Below, piece by piece: positions 8,510-15,612 of a DNA stretch of 64,000 nt (the first letter of the stretch is position 1; each line of letters begins with the position of its first letter). The translations under genes and the position numbers were made by a program. The notes under the pieces are model-generated. The model searched no databases. It was not told the DNA's origin and saw only the letters and a program-made list of their open reading frames with translations. Source of the DNA: an uncultured Bacteroidota bacterium (GTDB lineage Bacteria > Bacteroidota > Bacteroidia > Bacteroidales > UBA12077). The DNA lies in assembly GCA_913055635.1 (NCBI GenBank), contig CAJXLK010000001.1:160626-224625 (forward strand), in the 5' to 3' direction.

Positions 8510-10300
8510 ATGGAAGCTAAGATCACATTTGATATTATCGTTGTTTTTGTGGTATTGCTCTTCATCCTGATATCTCTCTACAAAGAGATACTGGGTGCGA
8601 CCTTTACCTTTGTGGTGGCTGTCTCAGCCCTGGGTTTTTTTGGCATCCTTACCCCAAAGGAGATCCTTAGTGGTTTTGCCAATGAACAGATCTTCATCAT
8701 CATCTTGCTGTTGCTGATCGGCGATATTGTACGCCGGACCGGTATACTGGAAAATATTTTTGACCGCCTTTTTAAAAAAGCCCAAACCCAGCGTGGCTTT
8801 ATGGCACGGATGATGATGCTGATTGCCGGATTTTCTGCTTTCCTCAATAATACCCCCCTGGTGGCCATTATGATGCCTTATGTCAACACCTGGAGCAAGA
8901 AAAACGGGATATCCCCCTCCAAGTTGTTGATGCCCCTTAGTTTTGCTGCGATACTGGGGGGATGTGCCACCCTGATTGGTACTTCCACCAACCTGATCGT
9001 CAGTGGTATGGCCGCAGACCAAAACATTGTGGAAGATATTGGCGCCCTGAATATCTTTGATTTTTCCATGGTTGGGGCGCCCATGATCTTGATTGGTTTG
9101 GTTTTTCTGTATTTTTTCAGCGATCGGCTTTTACCGGAAAAATCCGATGTGATCTCGGATTTTAGCAAAAATTCGCGCGAATATCTGGTAGAAGCCCAGG
9201 TAAGGCATAATTCACCCCTGGTGGGCAAATCGATTGAAGAGGCTGGTTTGCGCAACCTGAAGGGATTGTTTCTGGTCGAGATCATTCGCGGCGACCATCG
9301 CCTGAAGGCGGTATCGCCCGATGTCATTTTGGAGCAGGATGATATACTGATCTTTGCCGGAGATACCCATACCATTGCCGACATGATCAATTCAAAGAAC
9401 GGGTTGACCCTGCCTTCGGTTGGGATGATGCACCGCAAGAAGAAAACGGAAGTGGTGGAGATTGTGATCTCGCAAAATTCAAGCCTGATTGATAAAACGG
9501 TCAAAGAAGTGCGTTTCCGCGCCCGCTATGACGGGGCTGTGATTGCGGTTCACCGCAACGGGGAAAAGATCACCGGAAAGATCGGCGAGATCGTCTTGAA
9601 ACCCGGCGATGTTTTATTGCTGTTTACCGGGGAAGATTTTTTCAACCGGACCCTGCATACCCGCGATTTTTATTTTATTTCGAAGGTTCGGGATTTTCAG
9701 AAAGTGGAAGGCTACAAGGTGGCCATCATCTTTGGCGGATTGTTTGCCGCGATCATCCTCTCTGCTTTTCATGTGATATCGCTTTTCATGGGGCTGGTGG
9801 TGATCATCATAGCGGCTTTTGTTTTGGGCCTTGCCAATCCGAAGGATTTGCCCAAGGCCATAGACTATGACCTGGCTTTGATCATTGTTTTATCGCTGGC
9901 CCTGGGGATTGCCATGCGCAAATCCGGCGCGGCTGAGTTGGTGGCCGATATGATCATCACCGGCTTTTTGCCGTTCGGAAAGGTGGGGTTGCTGGTGGGC
10001 ATATACCTGATTACTGCCTTTTTGGGGGCCTATATAGGCAACAAGGCGGCTGTGGCCCTGATTTTTCCCATTTCCCTGACCATGGCCAGCAACCTTGATT
10101 TGCCGCCCATGCCCTTTATCCTTGTGGTATCCTTTGCTGCGGCTGCCAACTTCATCACCCCCATCGGTTATCAAACCAACCTGATGGTTTATGGCCCCGG
10201 GGGATATTCATTCAAGGACTTTTTCAGGCTGGGCATGCCCCTGACCGTGCTCTATATGATCGCTACCGTTTCGATACTGAGTTTAATGTATTTTGTATAA
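8510..10300 (+). CDS. SLC13-family anion permease with two RCK_C (TrkA-C) domains
   Basis: 596 residues. Hydrophobic helices fill residues 1-205 and 400-596, and a cytoplasmic section at about 210-390 holds two TrkA-C repeats, each with the pattern of an N-terminal strand then GxxxxxAG-like ending (VGKSIEEAGLRNLKGLFLVE... and IDKTVKEVRFRARYDGAVIA...). The signature SLC13/ArsB segments are FLNNTPLVAIMMPY and, near the end, AAAANFITPIGYQTNLMVYG. In Bacteroidota such permeases beside cysQ are usually assigned to sulfate uptake; the adjacent cysQ (5 bp downstream) supports a sulfate role here, but the substrate is inferred. It uses sodium or proton coupling in related proteins. Confidence 0.85.
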   Translation: MEAKITFDIIVVFVVLLFILISLYKEILGATFTFVVAVSALGFFGILTPKEILSGFANEQIFIIILLLLIGDIVRRTGILENIFDRLFKKAQTQRGFMARMMMLIAGFSAFLNNTPLVAIMMPYVNTWSKKNGISPSKLLMPLSFAAILGGCATLIGTSTNLIVSGMAADQNIVEDIGALNIFDFSMVGAPMILIGLVFLYFFSDRLLPEKSDVISDFSKNSREYLVEAQVRHNSPLVGKSIEEAGLRNLKGLFLVEIIRGDHRLKAVSPDVILEQDDILIFAGDTHTIADMINSKNGLTLPSVGMMHRKKKTEVVEIVISQNSSLIDKTVKEVRFRARYDGAVIAVHRNGEKITGKIGEIVLKPGDVLLLFTGEDFFNRTLHTRDFYFISKVRDFQKVEGYKVAIIFGGLFAAIILSAFHVISLFMGLVVIIIAAFVLGLANPKDLPKAIDYDLALIIVLSLALGIAMRKSGAAELVADMIITGFLPFGKVGLLVGIYLITAFLGAYIGNKAAVALIFPISLTMASNLDLPPMPFILVVSFAAAANFITPIGYQTNLMVYGPGGYSFKDFFRLGMPLTVLYMIATVSILSLMYFV

Positions 10301-10305
10301 ACACG

Positions 10306-11139
10306 ATGAACATGGACAACCAAAAAATGAAAACCCTATTGACCACGGCCGTTCAGGCTGCCCTGGATGCCGGCCGGGCCGTGAATGAAGTCTACCAAAA
10401 CAAGGATTTTGAGGTCGAGACCAAGCAGGATGAAACCCCTTTAACTTTGGCCGATCGTAAATCCCACCAAATCATTGCTGAATACCTTGAGCAAACAGAA
10501 TATCCCGTTTTGAGTGAAGAGGGCAAAGACATACCCTATGCCCAACGCAGCCAGTGGGAATATTTCTGGTTGGTCGATCCCCTGGATGGGACCAAAGAAT
10601 TCATCAAGAAGAATGGCGAATTTACCGTGAACATCGCCCTGATTCATAAAGGAACTCCGGTGATGGGGGTGGTTTTTGCACCCTACGTGCGGGAACTTTA
10701 CTTTGCGGCTTCTCAATTTGGAGCCTACAAGGTTGACAAGTTGGATGAGGGATTGATGGATTTTGACGACCTCAATGAGCTGATGAAAGCCGGACAAATG
10801 CTTCCTTTGGCCGTTGAAAGGGAAAGTTTGGTGGTTGTGGCCAGTCGTTCGCATATGAACGATGAAACCCAGCAATACATTGACGGTTTAATGGAAAAAT
10901 ACGGGGATGCGGAATTTGTCTCCAAGGGCAGTTCCCTGAAGATCTGCATGGTGGCCGAGGGCAGTGCCGATGTCTACCCCCGTTTTGCCCCGACCATGGA
11001 ATGGGATACAGCTGCCGGTCATGCTGTAGCCCTGGCCGCCGGTTATCCCGTTACCACCCGGGACGGGCGAACGCCCCTGGAATACAACAAACAGGAGTTG
11101 ACCAATCCCTACTTCATTGTCAAGAGCGATAAGCTGTAA
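10306..11139 (+). CDS. cysQ: 3'(2'),5'-bisphosphate nucleotidase CysQ
   Basis: 277 residues of the inositol monophosphatase-like, Mg-dependent and Li-sensitive phosphatase fold. It hydrolyses 3'-phosphoadenosine 5'-phosphate (PAP) to AMP, removing the by-product of PAPS use in sulfate assimilation. The three metal-binding motifs are present: LSEEGKD, WLVDPLDGTKEF, and MEWDTAAGHAV. Length is normal. It starts 5 bp after the SLC13 gene and is surely cotranscribed. An internal ATG (MKTLL, residue 8) is a possible alternative start. No cysD, cysN or cysC is present in the window. Confidence 0.92.
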   Translation: MNMDNQKMKTLLTTAVQAALDAGRAVNEVYQNKDFEVETKQDETPLTLADRKSHQIIAEYLEQTEYPVLSEEGKDIPYAQRSQWEYFWLVDPLDGTKEFIKKNGEFTVNIALIHKGTPVMGVVFAPYVRELYFAASQFGAYKVDKLDEGLMDFDDLNELMKAGQMLPLAVERESLVVVASRSHMNDETQQYIDGLMEKYGDAEFVSKGSSLKICMVAEGSADVYPRFAPTMEWDTAAGHAVALAAGYPVTTRDGRTPLEYNKQELTNPYFIVKSDKL

Positions 11140-11150
11140 GGGGGTGATGG

Positions 11151-11963
11151 TCATGCGGCTTTGTTCATGATGATTTGGGGCAGGTCGATCAGGTAGCCGG
11201 CGAAAAGCAGGATGACGACCATCAGGATCCACCGGACGAAATTGTTTCCCTTGGAAATGGCCAGGTTGGAGCCGACCAGTCCGCCCAGGATATTGCCTGC
11301 GGCGGCGATCAGACCGGCCTCGTAGTGGATGTGGTCGTTAAGCATGAATACCGCCAGGGCAAAGGGGCTGTAGAGGAAAACCACCATAATTTTGATGGCA
11401 TTGGCTTTAACCAGGTCGTAACCGGCGTTCAGCACGATGGCCGAAAGCAAAAGGATGCCGACCCCGATGTGAATGAATCCCCCGTATAGACCTATACCCA
11501 GGAATATAAGGATTTGAATGGCATCGGGTTTCTTGTTGATCAGGTGGGCCTGGTCTTCCAGCCAGCGGTTGGGGTTCAGAAAGATAAAAACCAGCATGAT
11601 CAGCAGAACCCCGGCCAGGATCAGCCGAAATACTTCCTCGTTGATGGCCACGGCAATCTGGGCACCCACCACCGAGCCAATCACCACGGGCAGGGCCAGC
11701 TTCAGGCCCTTTTTCAGGTCCAGGAATTTGTTGCGTTTGAAATTCAGTCCTGCAATGAGGGTTTGCAGGACGACACCCAGGCGTATGGTGCCGTTGGCCA
11801 CACCCGCCGGAAGGCCCATCATCATAAACAGGGAGTAGGTGATGACCGTCCCGCTGCCGGCAATGGTGTTGATGAAACCCACCATGAAGCCGGCCCCGAC
11901 CAGCAGGGCCATCATTTGCCAGGAATAAAGGCTCAGGTCTGAGAGAAAGGCCATCTCACCCAT
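11151..11963 (-). CDS. TauE/SafE-family sulfite/sulfonate exporter-like permease
   Basis: 270 residues with about eight hydrophobic helices, matching the DUF81/TauE-SafE family. The first helix pair contains GAGFMVGFINTIAGSGTVIT, the usual family signature, and the mirrored second half contains GIGLYGGFIHIGVGILLL. Members move sulfite, sulfonates or other small organic anions across the inner membrane. The gene converges on cysQ with only 11 bp between stops, so it shares the sulfur neighbourhood; the actual substrate is an inference. Its 5' side abuts the palindromic repeat cluster at 11981. Confidence 0.85.
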   Translation of the reverse strand: MGEMAFLSDLSLYSWQMMALLVGAGFMVGFINTIAGSGTVITYSLFMMMGLPAGVANGTIRLGVVLQTLIAGLNFKRNKFLDLKKGLKLALPVVIGSVVGAQIAVAINEEVFRLILAGVLLIMLVFIFLNPNRWLEDQAHLINKKPDAIQILIFLGIGLYGGFIHIGVGILLLSAIVLNAGYDLVKANAIKIMVVFLYSPFALAVFMLNDHIHYEAGLIAAAGNILGGLVGSNLAISKGNNFVRWILMVVILLFAGYLIDLPQIIMNKAA

Positions 11964-11980
11964 GGCGCGGTTGATTTATA

Positions 11981-12137
11981 AACCCCGCTTAGCGGGGTCA
12001 AAGAAAATTCAAAAGACCCCGCTTAGCGGGGTCTGTCAAGTAAGGGCTGTCAGGTTCGATTTATCGGGTGCAGCTACAATCCGACCCCGCTAAGCGGGGT
12101 CGAAATTCCGCCTTCGAAGCACCCCGCTAAGCGGGGG
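11981..12137. repeat. REP-like palindrome cluster A, four copies
   Basis: Four copies of the palindrome core ACCCCGCT(T/A)AGCGGGGT at 11982-11998, 12015-12033 (full GACCCCGCTTAGCGGGGTC), 12082-12102 and 12121-12137. The third and fourth read with centre GCTAAGC, the opposite orientation. The fourth overlaps the end of pepD and provides its stop codon. Confidence 0.92.
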
Positions 12138-13599
12138 CTTCTTCACCCGGGATGCTCAAGAGAACTTCCAGCAGCAGATCCCAGAACTTCTGGGTGGTCT
12201 CGATGCTGATGGCTTCTTCCGGGGTATGGGCACCCTTGATGGTAGGCCCGACCGATATCATGTCCAGATGGGGATATTTCTGAAGGAAAAGGCCACATTC
12301 GAGGCCGGCGTGGATGGCCTTGACCTCGGGCTCCTGATCGAAAAGCCGCTGGTAGGAGTCGCGGGTGATCTTCATGATCTCTGAATCGGTGTTGGGTTGC
12401 CATCCGGGATATCCGGTGGAATGATCTACTTTGGCGTTGCCCAGCCGGAAAACGCTCTCGACCATACTGGCGATGTCGTCTTTGGCACTGTCTACCGAAC
12501 TCCTCTGACTGGTCGTCACCTGGAAAGCATCGTTATCCTGAAGTTTGATCGCTGCCAGGTTGGTCGATGTTTCCACCAGATCCTCTATTTCCTGGCTCCA
12601 GGCATGAACCCCGTGTGGGCAGCCATACAGGGCATTGACCATGTCGTGCTGGGTGTCTTCATCGATCACATATTCGGGCATATTGGCTTCTTCAAGGGTC
12701 AGCTTCAGCCCGGGTTCGGTTACTTTTAGTTCATTTTTGACCGCGGCTTCAAACGCATTGAAATACTTCTTGATGTTTTCTACATCTTCGCTGTGAATGG
12801 TGATGTGGGCTTCCGCTTCCCGGGGTATGGCATTGTGGGCGCGGCCCCCCTCAAAGCGTGAGATGCGTACATCGTAATGGTCGGTGATGTTCCACAGAAA
12901 ACGGTTGACGATCTTGATGGCGTTGCCCAGGCCTTTGTGGATCTCATCCCCGGAATGACCACCATTCAAACCGGTTACCTGAATGTGGTAGCCCTGGTGT
13001 TCATCGGGTACATTTTCCCGGTCAAAATCAAATATGGCGGTGGTGTCCGTTCCACCGGCACAACCGATGAACAACTCTCCCCAATCTTCTGAATCCAGGT
13101 TGAGCAGAATCTTTCCGTCAAAAAGGCCGCTTTCCAGGGCCTGGGCTCCGGTCAGCCCCGATTCTTCGTCGACCGTGAACAAACATTCCAGGGGCCCGTG
13201 CGATATTTCATCCGAGGCAAGAATGGCCAGCTGAGCCGCCATGCCAATGCCATCATCGGCCCCCAGGGTGGTGCCGTCGGCTTTGACCCAGTCGCCGTCA
13301 ATATAGGGTTGAATCGGATCTTTCTCAAAATCATGCTCGGTGCCTTTGTTCTTCTCTCCGACCATGTCGATGTGACTCTGAAGAACAACCTTCTTGAGAT
13401 GCTGCATGCCCGCAGATGCAGGCTTATCAATAACCATGTTGCCCGCCGAATCTTTCCGGTATTCCAGATCATGCTTCTTGGCAAAGTTTTCCAAAAACTG
13501 CAGAATCTGTTCTTCCTTCTTGGAAGGCCTCGGTACCTGGCAAATCTCTTCGAAATATTCCCATATGGGCTTGGGTTCTAAATGGCTGAGCTTTTTCAT
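12127..13599 (-). CDS. pepD: Aminoacyl-histidine dipeptidase (cytosol nonspecific dipeptidase), M20 family
   Basis: 490 residues, the normal size for PepD, a cytoplasmic di-zinc peptidase that cleaves dipeptides with broad specificity. Metal and catalytic residues are visible: His76 and Asp78 in LQSHIDMVGE, Asp115 in LGADDGIGMA, Glu145-Glu146 in TVDEESGLTG, Asp in LNLDSEDWGELFIG, and the C-terminal His in TIKGAHTPEE. The lid domain lies between. The last codons and the stop (GCC CCC GCT TAG) are part of a REP-like palindrome, so the tail APA was probably acquired when the repeat arrived. A candidate promoter lies 115-145 bp upstream. Confidence 0.93.
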   Translation of the reverse strand: MKKLSHLEPKPIWEYFEEICQVPRPSKKEEQILQFLENFAKKHDLEYRKDSAGNMVIDKPASAGMQHLKKVVLQSHIDMVGEKNKGTEHDFEKDPIQPYIDGDWVKADGTTLGADDGIGMAAQLAILASDEISHGPLECLFTVDEESGLTGAQALESGLFDGKILLNLDSEDWGELFIGCAGGTDTTAIFDFDRENVPDEHQGYHIQVTGLNGGHSGDEIHKGLGNAIKIVNRFLWNITDHYDVRISRFEGGRAHNAIPREAEAHITIHSEDVENIKKYFNAFEAAVKNELKVTEPGLKLTLEEANMPEYVIDEDTQHDMVNALYGCPHGVHAWSQEIEDLVETSTNLAAIKLQDNDAFQVTTSQRSSVDSAKDDIASMVESVFRLGNAKVDHSTGYPGWQPNTDSEIMKITRDSYQRLFDQEPEVKAIHAGLECGLFLQKYPHLDMISVGPTIKGAHTPEEAISIETTQKFWDLLLEVLLSIPGEEAPA

Positions 13600-13908
13600 A
13601 AGATCGTTTTTTTTGTGTTAGGCTTGTTTTTTCCGTGGAAACCATCGATGATTTTCTGTGAACAATCAAAAAATCTCATCCACAGTGCAGATGGTTCCTG
13701 ATTATAAGGCCTTCAAAGATAAAAATGAAAAAGTAAATTTTTCAATAAAGCTGAAAATTCTTTTTTAGATCCTTTATGTTGCATAATGGAAGTAGAAGCG
13801 GGTGGTGCATTTTGTTAAACAGGTCGGAGTCAGAATGAAAACGAAAAATTAATTGTTATATTTACAGTAGCATTGACTAAATCTTCCAAAGATTTGCTAG
13901 CGGTTTGA
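13600..13908. other. Intergenic region upstream of pepD
   Basis: About 310 bases between sucB and pepD (both minus strand). It contains the candidate pepD promoter and otherwise nothing I can name. Confidence 0.4.
13714..13745 (-). promoter_or_regulatory. Candidate pepD promoter
   Basis: Read on the minus strand, TTG (13743-13745), 21 bases, then TATCTTTG (13714-13721) matches the Bacteroidota -33/-7 layout with a slightly long spacer. It predicts a leader of about 105 bases before the pepD ATG. Confidence 0.4.
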
Positions 13909-15609
13909 TCAAGCCAGCCCAAGCAGTTGCTTGTCGGCATTGCCTCCCGGGATAAGTAGATTTTGCGGTTTTTCCACCAGTTCTTTGATTTTCATCAGAA
14001 AGCTGACCGAGTCTTTGCCATCGATGGTGCGGTGGTCGTAGGAGAGGGCGATGTACATCATCGGGCGGATTTCGACTTGACCCTCCACGGCCACCGGTCG
14101 CTCCTGGATGGTGTGCATACCAAGTATAGCCGATTGCGGGGGATTGATGATGGGGGTGGACAGCAATGATCCAAATACCCCGCCGTTGGTGATGCTGAAG
14201 GTACCTCCTTCCATTTCATCGATGGTGATGCGGTTTTTCTGGCCCTTTTCGCCGAAGTGCTTGACTTGTTTTTCCAGGTCGGCCAAGGAGCGATTTTCTG
14301 CATTTCTTATAACCGGAACCATCAGTCCCTTAGGGGTTTGAACGGCAACGCCGATGTCGGCATATTGGGGATAGACCACCTGATCGCCTTCGATCATGGA
14401 ATTGACGTTGGGGTAGGCTTGCAGGGCCTGGGCGGAGGCTTTGATGAAAAATGACATCAGCCCGAGCTTGATGCCGTGTTTTTCCTGGAAGGCTTTTTGG
14501 TGGCGTTTTCTCAGGGCCATCACTTCCGACATGTCCACCTCGTTGAAGGTGGTGAGCATGGCTGTTTCGTTTTTGACCGAAACCAGCCTCTCGCTGAGTT
14601 TTCTTCGCAGGCGGCTCATCTTTTCGCGGTGCACCTGCCGGTTGGGTTCTGAGGAAGGGGGGCCGGGTGAAGCGGGTCCGGAAGAAACGCCTCCCGCCTT
14701 ATGGCCTTTGGATTCAGACGTTTGGGAATCTGGGCCACTGGATTTAGCGTCTCCGGACATAGAGGCCTGGGATGAGCCTGTTCCGGGTGAGCCTGTTCCG
14801 GGTGAAGCTGTTCCGGGTGAAGCTGTTCCGGGTGAAGCTGTTCCGGATGAGGTTGTTCCGGATGAGGTTGTTCCGGGTTCGGTTTTTTCCTTTCCCGGCG
14901 AGGGTTGACCTTGTTGGGCTTTTTCTTTGGTGAGCCCCTGAAGGGCCAGGTTGACATCTTCTTTGGTGATTCGTCTTAACCCCTGGAGTATTTGATCGAC
15001 GGAAACACCGTGTGCTTCCATCATTTTGCGGGCCAAGGGGGTTGCTTTCACCCGTTTGGAGGTTTCTTCTGGCCTGGATGAAGGCGATGAACCACCGGAC
15101 GATGGCTCACCCGATTGCCCCGAGGGGCTGGATTCCTCAGAAGTGGATGCAGCCGCTGGCTTCTCCGAAGACTTCTCCGAAGACTTCTCCGAAGGCTTCT
15201 GCGAAGGCTTATCTGAATCCGGCTTAGAAGCTTCGCCTGAACTGCCGGTGGTCTGTTGGGCCTGCTCCTTTTTTTTCGCCCCTGGAGTTGCTGCACCGGA
15301 GGTTGACCCTGCTTTTTTGCTGCTTGTCTCAGCGGCCGGGGCTTGCGTTGGCGCCTGCGCTTTTTCCGAGGCCCCGGCAGAAGCATCAATCTTGCAGGCC
15401 ACTTCACCTACCTTGATGGAGGCCCCTTCCTGAGCCAGTATCTCAATGGTGCCACTTGCCTCGGCTACCAGGGGAAGCGTGGCTTTATCGGATTCTATTT
15501 CAGCTATTTCCTGGTCTTTTTCTACATAATCGCCGTTTTCCACCAGCCAATCGGCAATTTCTACTTCCGTGATGGATTCGCCCGGACTGGGTATCTTGAC
15601 TTCAACCAT
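13909..15609 (-). CDS. sucB: 2-oxoglutarate dehydrogenase E2 (dihydrolipoyl succinyltransferase)
   Basis: 566 residues, long for this enzyme (about 400 is common) because of two expanded linkers. The lipoyl domain is residues 1-78 with Lys42 in ESDKATLP as the lipoylated lysine. A Ser/Pro/Lys-rich linker (about 80-185) includes four KSSE-type repeats. The E1/E3-binding domain follows ([19 protein letters not shown]). A second linker contains seven GTxSx pentapeptides. The catalytic domain starts near 335 and ends with HRTIDGKD, where His526 and Asp530 are catalytic. The enzyme transfers succinyl groups to CoA in the TCA cycle. It starts 3 bp after the sucA stop, so sucA-sucB form an operon. 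E3 (lpd) is not in the window. Confidence 0.93.
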   Translation of the reverse strand: MVEVKIPSPGESITEVEIADWLVENGDYVEKDQEIAEIESDKATLPLVAEASGTIEILAQEGASIKVGEVACKIDASAGASEKAQAPTQAPAAETSSKKAGSTSGAATPGAKKKEQAQQTTGSSGEASKPDSDKPSQKPSEKSSEKSSEKPAAASTSEESSPSGQSGEPSSGGSSPSSRPEETSKRVKATPLARKMMEAHGVSVDQILQGLRRITKEDVNLALQGLTKEKAQQGQPSPGKEKTEPGTTSSGTTSSGTASPGTASPGTASPGTGSPGTGSSQASMSGDAKSSGPDSQTSESKGHKAGGVSSGPASPGPPSSEPNRQVHREKMSRLRRKLSERLVSVKNETAMLTTFNEVDMSEVMALRKRHQKAFQEKHGIKLGLMSFFIKASAQALQAYPNVNSMIEGDQVVYPQYADIGVAVQTPKGLMVPVIRNAENRSLADLEKQVKHFGEKGQKNRITIDEMEGGTFSITNGGVFGSLLSTPIINPPQSAILGMHTIQERPVAVEGQVEIRPMMYIALSYDHRTIDGKDSVSFLMKIKELVEKPQNLLIPGGNADKQLLGLA

Positions 15610-15612
15610 AGC

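Noticed and set aside
15026-15433. 135-residue plus-strand ORF opposite sucB
   Set aside because: It is an antisense frame over the Ser/Pro linker repeats of SucB and has the repeat composition of that region only.
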